Assembly (NCBI RefSeq): GCF_018305005.1
Contig: NZ_JAGQEG010000046.1
Location: 1-44,438 of the forward strand
From: Collimonas silvisoli
GTDB lineage: Bacteria; Pseudomonadota; Gammaproteobacteria; Burkholderiales; Burkholderiaceae_D
DNA: 44,438 nt
Direction: 5' to 3'
The notes under the pieces were generated by a model. It did not search any database. It saw only the letters and a program-made list of their open reading frames with translations, and had not been told where the DNA came from. The translations under genes and the position numbers were made by a program. Positions 28,324 to 37,026 of the stretch are shown here, in pieces; within the stretch, counting starts at the first letter, position 1, and each line of letters starts with the position of its first letter.

Positions 28324-30480
28324 ATGAAAAACATCGAAATTCTCCGCATCATGTCGCTACGCGGACCAAATATCTGGACGTATCGACCAACTCTTGAGGC
28401 GTGGATCGACATCGGCGAACTGGAAGATTTCCCCTCCAATACCCTGCCCGGCTTTAACCAGCGCCTGACCAGCTGGCTGCCTTCCCTGATCGAGCATCGC
28501 TGCAGCTACGGCGAACGCGGCGGTTTTGTGCAGCGGCTGCAAGACGGCACCTGGCCCGGCCATATTCTCGAACACGTCACGCTGGAATTGCAAAACCTGG
28601 CCGGCATGCCCGGCGGTTTCGGCAAGGCGCGCAGCACCTCGGTGCGCGGCGTCTACAAGGTTGCGGTCCGCGCGCGCCATGAACAAGTGACCCGCGCCGC
28701 CATGCACGCCGCCCGCGACCTGGTCATGGCGGCGATTGAGGACAAAAAATTCGACGTTCCTGCCACCATCGTTGAACTGCGCAGCATGGTGGATTCGCTC
28801 TGCCTGGGACCAAGCACGGCCTGTATCGTGGATGCGGCAAATGAGCGGCGCATCCCCTCTTTCCGCCTCACTGAAGGCAATCTGGTGCAGCTCGGCCACG
28901 GCATTCGCCAGCGCCGCATCTGGACCGCGGAAACCGATCAAACCAGCGCCATCGCCGAAAGCATCTCCAGCGACAAAGACTTGACCAAAAACTTGCTGCA
29001 AGCTTGCGGCGTGCCGGTGCCGGAAGGACAACTGGTGGAAAGCGCCGCAGAAGCCTGGGAAGCGGCCGAAGATATCGGCTTGCCGGTGGTCGTCAAGCCG
29101 TCCGATGCAAATCATGGCCGCGGCGTCTTCATCGACCTCAAGACCCGTACTGAAATCGAAACCGCTTACGAACTCGCATTGCAAGAAGGCAGCAGCGTCA
29201 TTGTCGAACGTTTCATTCGCGGCAATGAGCATCGGCTGTTGGTCGTCGGCGGCCGGCTGGCGGCAGCTGCGCGCGGCGAGCCGCTGTCAGTCACAGCCGA
29301 TGGCAGTTCGACCATCCGGCAACTGATAGACAGGCAGATCAATTCCGACCCGCGCCGCGGCGAACTCGAAGAATGTCCGCTAAGCCTGGTGTTGCTGGAT
29401 GAAGAACCGGTGGTGCGGGTGGAACTGGAGAGGCAAGGCTATACCGGCGAATCGATCCCCGCAGCAGGCCAGCAAATATTAATCCAACGTAACGGCAACG
29501 TCGCCATCGACGTCACCGATCTGGTACATCCCAGCGTCGCCGCCGCAGCGTCGCTGGCGGCACGCGTGGTCGGCCTGGATATTGCCGGCGTCGACCTGGT
29601 GGCCGAAGACATTTCCCGTCCGCTGGAAGAACAGCGCGGCGCGATCGTCGAAGTCAATGCCGGCCCCGGCTTGCTGATGCATCTGAAACCGGCTGAAGGC
29701 AGGCCGCGCCCGGTGGGCAGGGCCATCATCGAGCACCTGTTCGCCGCGGCCGACAATGGCCGCATCCCGATCGTCGGCGTCACCGGCACCCATGGCAAAA
29801 CCACCGTCTCGCGCCTGATCGCCTGGCAACTCCACTTGAGCGGCAACCATGTCGGCCTGGCTTGCGGCGACGGCCTCTATTTCGCGCAGCGGCAAGTCGA
29901 AAAAGGCGACCGCGCCAATTGGGAATCGGCGCAACGGGTGCTGATCAACCGCGCAGTCGAAGCCGCCGTGTTCGAGAACAGCCACGAGACCATCCTGTCG
30001 GAAGGCCTGGTCTACGACCGCTGCCAGGTCGGCGTCGTCACCAATATTGCCGCCGACGACAGCTCGCCGCAGTACTACATCGGCGACGCCGAGGAAATGG
30101 TGAAAGTGACCCGGACCCAGGTCGATGTCGTCTTGCCGGGCGGCGTCGCCGTGCTGAACGCCGCCGATCCGCTGGTAGCGGGCATGGCGCCGTTGTGCGA
30201 CGGCGAAGTGATTTTCTTTGGCCTCGACCCTGCCCTGCCGGTGATTGCAGAACAGCTTGAGCAAGGCAAGCGTGCGGTCTTTATCCGCAATGACCAGATC
30301 ATGCTGGCCATCGGCAAGAACGAAACGCTACTGGCCGACATCACCACCGTGCCGTTGATTGCCCGCAGCAAAGACCGCTTCCAGATTGAAAATGTATTGG
30401 CGGCAGTGGCTGCCGCATGGGCGCTGGACATCTCTCACGATTTGATGCGTGCAGGGATAGAGACTTTCGAGATGGTTTAA
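28324..30480 (+). CDS. cphA': Cyanophycin synthetase-like protein CphA' (short form)
   Basis: 718 aa. Domains in order: N-terminal domain (ILRIMSLRGPNIWTYRPTLE to about 160), ATP-grasp domain (SSDKDLTKNLLQACGVPVPE, VVVKPSDANHGRGVF, IVEVNAGPGLLMHL; about 220-475), and a Mur-ligase-like central domain with P-loop GVTGTHGKTTVSRL near residue 483. The chain stops at AVAAAWALDISHDLMRAGIE, where the full-length paralogue next door continues for about 145 residues with the Mur C-terminal domain. Mur motifs also differ from the neighbour (NSHETILSEGL instead of TARGGILREGL). The ATG at 28324 matches the family start; the frame is open to 28264. A terminator follows. The real reaction is uncertain. 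Confidence 0.9.
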   Translation: MKNIEILRIMSLRGPNIWTYRPTLEAWIDIGELEDFPSNTLPGFNQRLTSWLPSLIEHRCSYGERGGFVQRLQDGTWPGHILEHVTLELQNLAGMPGGFGKARSTSVRGVYKVAVRARHEQVTRAAMHAARDLVMAAIEDKKFDVPATIVELRSMVDSLCLGPSTACIVDAANERRIPSFRLTEGNLVQLGHGIRQRRIWTAETDQTSAIAESISSDKDLTKNLLQACGVPVPEGQLVESAAEAWEAAEDIGLPVVVKPSDANHGRGVFIDLKTRTEIETAYELALQEGSSVIVERFIRGNEHRLLVVGGRLAAAARGEPLSVTADGSSTIRQLIDRQINSDPRRGELEECPLSLVLLDEEPVVRVELERQGYTGESIPAAGQQILIQRNGNVAIDVTDLVHPSVAAAASLAARVVGLDIAGVDLVAEDISRPLEEQRGAIVEVNAGPGLLMHLKPAEGRPRPVGRAIIEHLFAAADNGRIPIVGVTGTHGKTTVSRLIAWQLHLSGNHVGLACGDGLYFAQRQVEKGDRANWESAQRVLINRAVEAAVFENSHETILSEGLVYDRCQVGVVTNIAADDSSPQYYIGDAEEMVKVTRTQVDVVLPGGVAVLNAADPLVAGMAPLCDGEVIFFGLDPALPVIAEQLEQGKRAVFIRNDQIMLAIGKNETLLADITTVPLIARSKDRFQIENVLAAVAAAWALDISHDLMRAGIETFEMV

Positions 30481-30486
30481 AAATTT

Positions 30487-30524
30487 AAGCAGGGTCGGCA
30501 CTTTTTGCCCACCCTGCTTTTTTT
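30487..30524 (+). terminator. Intrinsic terminator between cphA' and cphA
   Basis: The stem AGCAGGGT and ACCCTGCT, extended by GGC/GCC after one C-C mismatch, closes an A/T-rich loop and is followed by a run of T (519-524). It starts 7 bp after the cphA' stop, and cphA begins 28 bp beyond it. It should reduce or regulate readthrough between the two synthetase genes. Confidence 0.85.
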
Positions 30525-30551
30525 GATTAGTAACAATAGGAAAACTTGTTG

Positions 30552-33122
30552 ATGGACGTATCACGTATCCGAGTACTTCGCGGCCCCAATCTGTGGAGTC
30601 GACATACCGCTATCGAAGCCATCGTGTCTTGTACCGATGCCGAGCGCGCCATCGCAGGCATCGCGGGTTTCGAAGCCAGGCTACGTGAACGCTTCCCACA
30701 GATCGGCTTCCTGGAAGCAAGCGGCAAAAGCGAAGTGGTCTCGATGGCCCACGCATTGGAGATTGCCGCGCTCGGACTGCAATCGGAAGCCGGTTGCCCG
30801 GTCACTTTCAGCCGCACCGTGCCCACGCTGGAAGCCGGCGTCTATCAGGTAATCGTTGAATACACTGAAGAAGATGTCGGCAAGCTGGCTTTCCGACTGG
30901 CGCAGGAGCTGTGCCTGGCAGCGCTGGAAGACAAGCTTTTCGATCTCACCGGCGCCTTGGCCAACCTGCAGGAACTGGACGAAGACATCCGCCTCGGACC
31001 AAGCACCGGCTCCATCGTGCAAGCCGCCGTAGCGCGCGGCATTCCATTCCGCCGCCTGACCGGCGGCAGCATGGTGCAATTCGGCTGGGGCAGCCGCCAA
31101 CGCCGCATCCAGGCGGCCGAAACCAACCACACCAGCGCCATCGCCGAATCGATCGCCCAAGACAAAGACCTGACCAAAAAGCTGCTGAACGCTGCCGGCG
31201 TGCCGGTGCCTATGGGCCGGGTGGTCAGCAGCGCCGAAGAAGCCTGGGCTGCAGCCCAGGAAATCGCCGGCCCGGTGGTGCTCAAACCGCGCGACGGCAA
31301 TCAAGGCAAGGGCGTGGCGGTCAACATCACCGCCCGCGAACAAATCATGGCGGCCTTTGAAGTCGCTGCAAAAATCTGCTCGGAAGTCATCGTCGAGCGC
31401 TATCTGCCGGGCCACGATTTCCGTCTGCTGGTAGTCGGCAAGCAACTGATTGCCGCCGCCCGCCGCGATCCGCCGCAAGTCATCGGCGATGGCGTGCGCA
31501 GCATCAGCCAGTTGGTGGAGCAGGTCAATAGCGACCCGCTGCGCGGCGAAGGCCATGCCACTTCACTGACCAAAATCCGCTTCGATGCGATCGCCCTGGC
31601 CACCTTGGCCAAGCAGAATTACAGCGCCGATTCGATTCCGCAGCAAGGCGTGCGCGTGGTCTTGCGCAACAACGCCAACCTGAGCACCGGCGGCACCGCG
31701 ACCGATGTCACCGAAGATGTCCATCCGGAGCTGGCGGCACGTGCAGTGGCTGCGGCGCAAATGGTGGGCCTCGATATCTGCGGCGTCGATGTGGTCTGCA
31801 ACAATGTTCACCAACCGCTGGAAGAACAGGAAGGCGGCGTAGTCGAAGTCAACGCCGCACCCGGCTTGCGCATGCACATCAGCCCTTCCTACGGCAAGGG
31901 CCGCGCAGTCGGCGCCGCCATCATGTCGACCATGTTCAAAGACGGCGACAACGGCCGCATCCCGCTGGTAGCGGTGGCCGGCACCAACGGCAAAACCACT
32001 ACCGTGCGCCTGATCGCCCACCTGCTGGGCCGCAAAGGGCTGCGCGTCGGCATGACCAATTCCGACGGCGTCTACATCGAACAGCAACGCATCGACACCG
32101 GCGATTGCAGCGGTCCGCGCAGCGCCCGCAATGTCTTGATGCACCCGGACGTCGACGCCGCCGTGTTTGAAACCGCGCGTGGCGGCATCTTGCGTGAAGG
32201 CCTCGGCTTCGATCGCTGCGATGTCGCCGTGGTCACCAACATCGGCATGGGCGATCACCTCGGCCTGAGCTATATCAGCACGGTGGAAGACCTGAGCGTG
32301 GTCAAACGCGTGATCGTCGAAAACGTCGCCCCTGGCGGCCATGCCGTCTTGAACGCGGCCGATCCGATGGTCGCCAGCATGGCCAAATCCTGCTCCGGTT
32401 CCGTCACCTTTTTCGCCCACGATTTCCATCACCCGCTGATGACCACCCACCGCGCCCAAGGGCATCGGGTGGTGTACCAGGACGGCAACGCCATCGTCGC
32501 CGCCAAGGGCAAGCAAGAGCATCGGATAGCGCTGCAAGAAATCCCGCTGACCCGCAACGGCACGATCGGCTTCCAGATCGAAAACGCCATGGCGGCGATT
32601 GCCGCCGCCTGGGCCTTGAACCTGGATTGGGATGTGATCCACGCCGGCCTCGGCACCTTCATCAACGACGCCGCCACCGCACCAGGCCGCTTCAATGTAT
32701 TCGACTATCGCGGCGCCACCCTGATTGCCGATTACGGCCACAACCCGGATGCGATCCAGGCGCTGGTAAAGGCCATCGACAGCATGCCCGCCAAACGCCG
32801 CTCGGTAGTCATCAGCGGCGCCGGCGACCGGCGCGATATCGACATCCGCCATCAGACTGAAATCCTCGGCGACGCCTTCGATCAGGTAATCCTGTATCAA
32901 GACCAATGCCAGCGCGGCCGCGCCGACGGCGAAGTGCTCGGCCTGTTGCGCGAAGGCCTGCAAAATGCCCGCCGCACCACGTCGACCGAAGAAATCAACG
33001 GCGAATTTGTCGCCATCGATACCGCCTTGTCGCATCTGTCGCCGGGCGATCTTTGCCTGATCCTGGTCGACCAGGTGGAAGAAGCGTTGGCGCATATTGC
33101 CAAGCGTATCGCTGAAGTTTAG
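30552..33122 (+). CDS. cphA: Cyanophycin synthetase (full length)
   Basis: 856 aa, typical length. It polymerises aspartate and arginine into cyanophycin, an insoluble nitrogen store, using ATP. N-terminal domain (RIRVLRGPNLWSRHTAIEAI), ATP-grasp (QDKDLTKKLLNAAGVPVP, VVLKPRDGNQGKGVAV, VVEVNAAPGLRMHI) that adds Asp to the backbone, and Mur-ligase-like domain (VAVAGTNGKTTTVRLIAHLL at about 474, FETARGGILREGLGFDRCDV, NIGMGDHLGL) that adds Arg to the side chain. The C-terminal domain includes IADYGHNPDAIQALVKAI and VISGAGDRRD. The ATG at 30552 is chosen over two in-frame TTG codons just upstream. No cyanophycinase gene is present in the window. Confidence 0.96.
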   Translation: MDVSRIRVLRGPNLWSRHTAIEAIVSCTDAERAIAGIAGFEARLRERFPQIGFLEASGKSEVVSMAHALEIAALGLQSEAGCPVTFSRTVPTLEAGVYQVIVEYTEEDVGKLAFRLAQELCLAALEDKLFDLTGALANLQELDEDIRLGPSTGSIVQAAVARGIPFRRLTGGSMVQFGWGSRQRRIQAAETNHTSAIAESIAQDKDLTKKLLNAAGVPVPMGRVVSSAEEAWAAAQEIAGPVVLKPRDGNQGKGVAVNITAREQIMAAFEVAAKICSEVIVERYLPGHDFRLLVVGKQLIAAARRDPPQVIGDGVRSISQLVEQVNSDPLRGEGHATSLTKIRFDAIALATLAKQNYSADSIPQQGVRVVLRNNANLSTGGTATDVTEDVHPELAARAVAAAQMVGLDICGVDVVCNNVHQPLEEQEGGVVEVNAAPGLRMHISPSYGKGRAVGAAIMSTMFKDGDNGRIPLVAVAGTNGKTTTVRLIAHLLGRKGLRVGMTNSDGVYIEQQRIDTGDCSGPRSARNVLMHPDVDAAVFETARGGILREGLGFDRCDVAVVTNIGMGDHLGLSYISTVEDLSVVKRVIVENVAPGGHAVLNAADPMVASMAKSCSGSVTFFAHDFHHPLMTTHRAQGHRVVYQDGNAIVAAKGKQEHRIALQEIPLTRNGTIGFQIENAMAAIAAAWALNLDWDVIHAGLGTFINDAATAPGRFNVFDYRGATLIADYGHNPDAIQALVKAIDSMPAKRRSVVISGAGDRRDIDIRHQTEILGDAFDQVILYQDQCQRGRADGEVLGLLREGLQNARRTTSTEEINGEFVAIDTALSHLSPGDLCLILVDQVEEALAHIAKRIAEV

Positions 33123-33149
33123 CGCTGAAGCCTATATTTAGTCCGGCCG

Positions 33150-33173
33150 CCGCCGAGCCAAAAAGCTCGGCGG
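33150..33173. terminator. GC-rich hairpin between convergent cphA and HTH gene
   Basis: A perfect 9-bp stem CCGCCGAGC/GCTCGGCGG with a CAAAAA loop, 27 bp after the cphA stop and 9 bp from the end of the opposite gene. There is no clear T run on either side, so termination may be weak or need a factor. Confidence 0.6.
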
Positions 33174-33182
33174 TCGGCTTAC

Positions 33183-34862
33183 TCAGGCCTGACGTTTCAC
33201 AGGTCCCTTGGTGGCTGCGCGATGAGAACGAGTCAAGGCCGTTTGCAATCGGCCAAGCCCGGCCGACACATCCTTCCCGGTATCGAACAGCAACGCTTCA
33301 AGATGATCGCTCAGTATCTGTATCACTGCGTGATAGTGCGGCAGCGCCGGTGCAGGAAATGCCTGAATCTGTTGCGCCTCTGCCAGTTGCCCCATCACGC
33401 CGATGACGCGATTGCGCTGCAATACATAACGGTCCTCGGCTACCGAATAGCGCGCATTGCCGGCCGCGCCGTGCAGCACAAAGTATTTCATCAGTTCCGG
33501 CGAAGTCAGCGTCTCAATCGCCTTCCAGGCGCGCTGTGCAGCGCTGTCATGGCTGCTGGACGGAATCGCCAGCAGGGCGCCGCCTAGGGGTGAAATCGGC
33601 GTCATGCCGGGCGCAAACGTCGGATGCAACTGCAAACCGATACGGCCGCCTTTTTGCAATAGCGCATGACTGTCGAGCATGCCGTGACGGTTCGACCAGC
33701 CGTAGCACATCGCGGCTTGTCCGCGCCCGAATATCTGTGCGCTGCGTACCCAATGAGCACTACGCAGCTGGGCTTGCGAATAAGGAAGCAGCGCACGCAA
33801 ATATTCGCAGACCCGCCGGCCCGCCTCGGTATCGACCATCAGCACGCCGGCGTCGCCGGAAAGTGCGCCTTGCGCACCCAGAATCTGTAAGAACGTCTCG
33901 GCGATCGGCAGGCCCGGCGCGGCGCTCCACGTAATTCCGGCGCGCGCTCGACTGGGCCGGTGCAACACGCGAGCACATTCGATGACGTCTTCAAAGCAAC
34001 GTGGCGGCGACAATCCCTCTGCATCGAACAGATCCTGCCGATACCAGAGAAAATCCAGCGTCGGCTGGATCGGCATGCCATACAGACGCCCCTGGCACCA
34101 GCCGGCACGCCATACGGCATCGTAGAAATCGGCGCCGGATACCTGGCCGCCCGCTTCCAGCATTTGCAAATCGAGCAGCCGTCCGTCGCGACAAGACTCT
34201 GCCAGCCACGGAAACGGAATGGCTACCAGCACAGGCGCGGCCGGAGCCGGGGTAAGGCTCGACGACGGCGCCAGGGCGGCGTCGAGCATCGGCCGATAGG
34301 TATCTTGCGGGTAGGTCAGGATGCGCAGCCGCATGCCCAGGAAGCGTTCAACATCGGCGCGATTCTGTTTGATGATGTCGAACACCGGATCGGCATAGGC
34401 GACCAACGTCAATTCGACCGCCGCATCAAAGCCAGATGCGGCGGGACGCGGCCATGCGATATCGGCGGCGGGGTTCAGGGTTACTGCATTGAAGCGGTCG
34501 AACGATTGTGTGTCGACCGCATCCACCAGTAGCTTGATGGTGTGCCCGGTGATGCTGTCGAGGCGGTCCAGCAGCAAAGCCGAAGGCGTGACCTGAGCGC
34601 GATTGCTGTGCGCCGACATCGGCGGCAGCTGCAGCCATCCCTGCGCCTTCAATCCAAAGATGATGCGGCGCGCGCTGCTGCGCGGCAGGCCGGAGAGATC
34701 GGCGAGCGCGGTGATGGTCGTGTGACGGCCGCTCAGAAAATTTCGCAGCAGCGCACTGAGAATCGGCCACGCGCCCTGAGCCGCCTCGCCGAGTTCGGAA
34801 CGCAGTATGTCCAGCAGCTTGTCAACGATAGTGATCGCCGCATAGCGGTCGAGTCCGTGCAT
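33183..34862 (-). CDS. Winged-HTH protein fused to a family-1 sugar-binding-protein domain (putative sugar-responsive regulator)
   Basis: 559 aa without a signal peptide or membrane helix. Residues about 35-90 form an IclR/MarR-like winged helix (TTITALADLSGLPRSSARRI followed by LKAQGWLQL). From about 150 to 515 the chain looks like an ABC solute-binding protein of family 1: GRLYGMPIQPTLDFLWYRQD, LFDAEGLSPPRCFEDV, then GGALLAIPSSS and AWKAIETLTSPELMKYF. A good GAGGAG ribosome binding site precedes the ATG. It is divergent from a carbohydrate operon with a palindrome between. The likely reading is a cytoplasmic regulator that senses a sugar with a binding-protein domain; a secreted binding protein is unlikely because there is no export signal. 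Confidence 0.75.
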   Translation of the reverse strand: MHGLDRYAAITIVDKLLDILRSELGEAAQGAWPILSALLRNFLSGRHTTITALADLSGLPRSSARRIIFGLKAQGWLQLPPMSAHSNRAQVTPSALLLDRLDSITGHTIKLLVDAVDTQSFDRFNAVTLNPAADIAWPRPAASGFDAAVELTLVAYADPVFDIIKQNRADVERFLGMRLRILTYPQDTYRPMLDAALAPSSSLTPAPAAPVLVAIPFPWLAESCRDGRLLDLQMLEAGGQVSGADFYDAVWRAGWCQGRLYGMPIQPTLDFLWYRQDLFDAEGLSPPRCFEDVIECARVLHRPSRARAGITWSAAPGLPIAETFLQILGAQGALSGDAGVLMVDTEAGRRVCEYLRALLPYSQAQLRSAHWVRSAQIFGRGQAAMCYGWSNRHGMLDSHALLQKGGRIGLQLHPTFAPGMTPISPLGGALLAIPSSSHDSAAQRAWKAIETLTSPELMKYFVLHGAAGNARYSVAEDRYVLQRNRVIGVMGQLAEAQQIQAFPAPALPHYHAVIQILSDHLEALLFDTGKDVSAGLGRLQTALTRSHRAATKGPVKRQA

Positions 34863-34952
34863 GGTTGCGATCTCCTCTGGCGGATGGCTTCAACGTTTCG
34901 GATCTAACCGGTGCGCTACCCAACAAACTTCATAACTGATTGATTTTACTTG

Positions 34953-34973
34953 AAATAACCAGAATGGTTATTT
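34953..34973. promoter_or_regulatory. Candidate operator palindrome in the divergent region
   Basis: A perfect inverted repeat AAATAACC-agaat-GGTTATTT lies 91 bp upstream of the HTH-SBP gene and 89 bp before the sugar-binding-protein gene, almost at the midpoint. A minus-strand -10-like TAAAAT (34943-34948) is next to it, so binding could block one promoter and control the other. A second, looser repeat ATGACT/AGTCAT with a 12-bp spacer is at 35008-35031. Confidence 0.6.
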
Positions 34974-35061
34974 TCGAATGTCCGCCCGCGGATGCTGCGG
35001 CCGTAACATGACTACGCCACAGAGCAGTCATCAAACCAACCAAACCATCAGGAGACAAAGC

Positions 35062-36081
35062 ATGAGACGAGTAGCCATCCGGCTTGCGGCCTTCGCTATC
35101 CTTGCGTTCAGCGCGCATGCATTCGCCGCAGAGGCACGGTTCGTATTGATCACGCACGCGCCCGATTCGGATCCATTCTGGAACGTGGTCAAGAATGCGA
35201 TCAAAGACGCCGGGCAGGACTTCGGCGTCACGGTGCATTACCGCAATCCGCCGAACGGCGACCTGGCCGACATGACGCGCATCCTGGAGCAGGTCGCGGC
35301 GCACAACTACGACGGCGTCATCACCACCATTCCCGACTTCGACATCGTGCAAGCACCGATCCGCAGGATCGCCGCAAAACATATTCCGCTCATCACCTTC
35401 AATTCGGGCACCGATCGGCAGAGCGAAGCATTGGGCGCCTTGCTGCACATCGGACAGCGCGAATACGACGCCGGCAAAGCGGCCGGCGAACGGGCAAAAG
35501 CCGCCGGCGTCAAGTGCTTCCTGTGCGTCAACAACAATGTGACCAATCCCGAATCGTTCGAGCGTTGCCGCGGCTTCGGCGATGCGATCGGCGCGGACTT
35601 CAAGCAGTCGACGCTCGACTCAGGCAACGATCCCACCGAGGTCGAGAACCGCGTGTTCGGAACCTTGAGCAAACGCCCGGATATCCAAGCCATCCTTACA
35701 CTCGGCCCAACCTCCGCTGTGCCATCGCTGCGGGCGGTGCAAAAGCGCCGTCTGACCGGCAAGATCTATTTCGCCACCTTCGATATGACGCCTGAGATCA
35801 ACCAGGCCATTGCAGCGGGCACGGTAGCGTTCGCAGTCGACCAGCAACCCTATCTGCAAGGGTATATCCCGGTGGCCATGCTAGCCATCATGCGACGCGA
35901 CAAGATGCAGAATATCGATCAGGCACGCAAGACGCTGCTGGCGGACGCCAATTTCCAGCGGCGCCTCAAACTGTATGGGCTGATCCCGCATTTCGGCCCT
36001 CGCCACGTCGCCACCGGCCCCAGCTTCGTCACCCGCGACAACGTCGAGCTGGTCGAGAAATACGCGGGCCAGTATCGCTGA
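35062..36081 (+). CDS. Periplasmic sugar-binding protein of CUT2/RbsB type (orphan)
   Basis: 339 aa with a clear signal peptide (RRVAIRLAAFAILAFSAHAF then AAEA). The mature part is a type-I periplasmic binding fold (Peripla_BP_4): RFVLITHAPDSDPFWNVVKN, YDGVITTIPDFDIV, PLITFNSGTDR, FATFDMTPEINQAI and AVDQQPYLQGYIPV. Family members deliver ribose-like sugars, inositol or similar polyols to an ABC importer. The ATG at 35062 is preceded by AGGAG; the frame is open further up but the start there would lose the signal peptide. No permease or ATPase gene is beside it, so it must use a transporter encoded elsewhere or serve in sensing. Confidence 0.9.
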   Translation: MRRVAIRLAAFAILAFSAHAFAAEARFVLITHAPDSDPFWNVVKNAIKDAGQDFGVTVHYRNPPNGDLADMTRILEQVAAHNYDGVITTIPDFDIVQAPIRRIAAKHIPLITFNSGTDRQSEALGALLHIGQREYDAGKAAGERAKAAGVKCFLCVNNNVTNPESFERCRGFGDAIGADFKQSTLDSGNDPTEVENRVFGTLSKRPDIQAILTLGPTSAVPSLRAVQKRRLTGKIYFATFDMTPEINQAIAAGTVAFAVDQQPYLQGYIPVAMLAIMRRDKMQNIDQARKTLLADANFQRRLKLYGLIPHFGPRHVATGPSFVTRDNVELVEKYAGQYR

Positions 36082-36170
36082 TCTATACCTGCAATGACCG
36101 CCCATCGGCACTGCGCTGCGCCGCTGCAGTCATTCGACATCATTGCCGTGATTTAACTTGGAGATCTATC

Positions 36171-36968
36171 ATGTTTCAACTAGCGATATGCGCTGAAATG
36201 GTCTTTCAGGATTTGCCGTTTGTCGACCGAGTTCGAAAAATCCATGACTTGGGCTTTCAAGTCGAGATCTGGGACTGGACCCGGCACGACCTCAACGCGC
36301 TGGCGCGAACCGGCGCCCGCTTTTCGTCGATGACCGGTTATATCGAAGGCGATCTGATCACCGCTGCAGGCGCAGATGCCTTGCTGCGCACCGCCGAACA
36401 ATCCATCGAAGCCGCCGGCAGGCTCGGCTGCCCCCGCCTCAATTTGCACGGAACCGGCCTCGACGCTGCGGGACTGCCGGTCCAGCCGATAGCGGCGGCG
36501 TCCGGCCCCATGTGGCTGGCGGCGCAGCGCACGCTGACGCGCATCGCCGAGTTAGGGCAACGCGCGGGCCTGGTGTTCTGCCTCGAAAACCTGAACACCG
36601 AGGTGGATCACCCAGGAGTGCCGTTCGCCCGCGCAGCAGACACGCTGGCGCTGGTGAGCGCAGTCGACAGTCCGCATCTGCGGCTCAATCTCGATCTCTA
36701 TCACGCGCAGATCGGCGAGGGCAACCTGATCGAACTGGTGCGGCGCGCACTGCCGTATATCGGTGAGATTCAGGTGGCCGACGTGCCCGGACGATGCGAA
36801 CCCGGAACCGGCGAGATCAACTATCCAGCCATTGCCCGCGCACTGGCAAGCGCCGGTTATCGCGGCACTATCGGCCTCGAAGCGTGGGCCAGCGGCGGCA
36901 GCGAGCAGGCGTTGCGGCGCTTCCGGGACGCCTTCACCGTTTCGACGGAAGCAATCACGAATCGGTAA
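36171..36968 (+). CDS. TIM-barrel sugar isomerase/epimerase (hydroxypyruvate isomerase-like)
   Basis: 265 aa, AP-endonuclease-2-like TIM barrel, hydroxypyruvate isomerase branch. It starts FQLAICAEMVFQDLPFVDRV and shows barrel motifs FQVEIWDWTRHDL, GCPRLNLHGTG, LVFCLENLNTEVDHPG (metal-binding Glu), LRLNLDLYHAQIGEGNLIEL (Asp and His ligands), IGEIQVADVPGRCEPGTGEI and GTIGLEAW (last Glu). Members interconvert hydroxypyruvate and tartronate semialdehyde, or epimerise ketoses or inosose. The substrate cannot be fixed, but the neighbours (binding protein, Gfo/Idh/MocA dehydrogenase) suggest a sugar or polyol catabolic step. It is 89 bp after the binding-protein gene, with TTGGAG before the ATG. 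Confidence 0.85.
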   Translation: MFQLAICAEMVFQDLPFVDRVRKIHDLGFQVEIWDWTRHDLNALARTGARFSSMTGYIEGDLITAAGADALLRTAEQSIEAAGRLGCPRLNLHGTGLDAAGLPVQPIAAASGPMWLAAQRTLTRIAELGQRAGLVFCLENLNTEVDHPGVPFARAADTLALVSAVDSPHLRLNLDLYHAQIGEGNLIELVRRALPYIGEIQVADVPGRCEPGTGEINYPAIARALASAGYRGTIGLEAWASGGSEQALRRFRDAFTVSTEAITNR

Positions 36969-37026
36969 ACAGCAACGTTTGATTCTGCACCATGAATTTC
37001 AATCAACTTAACAACAGGAATCCAAA

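Noticed and set aside
31563-33095. A 510-codon minus-strand frame opposite cphA
   Set aside because: Antisense shadow with biased composition; cphA on the plus strand explains the region fully.
36093-36134. AATGAC/GTCATT repeat between the binding-protein and isomerase genes as an operator
   Set aside because: Six-base arms 30 bp apart are expected by chance, and the genes look like one operon.
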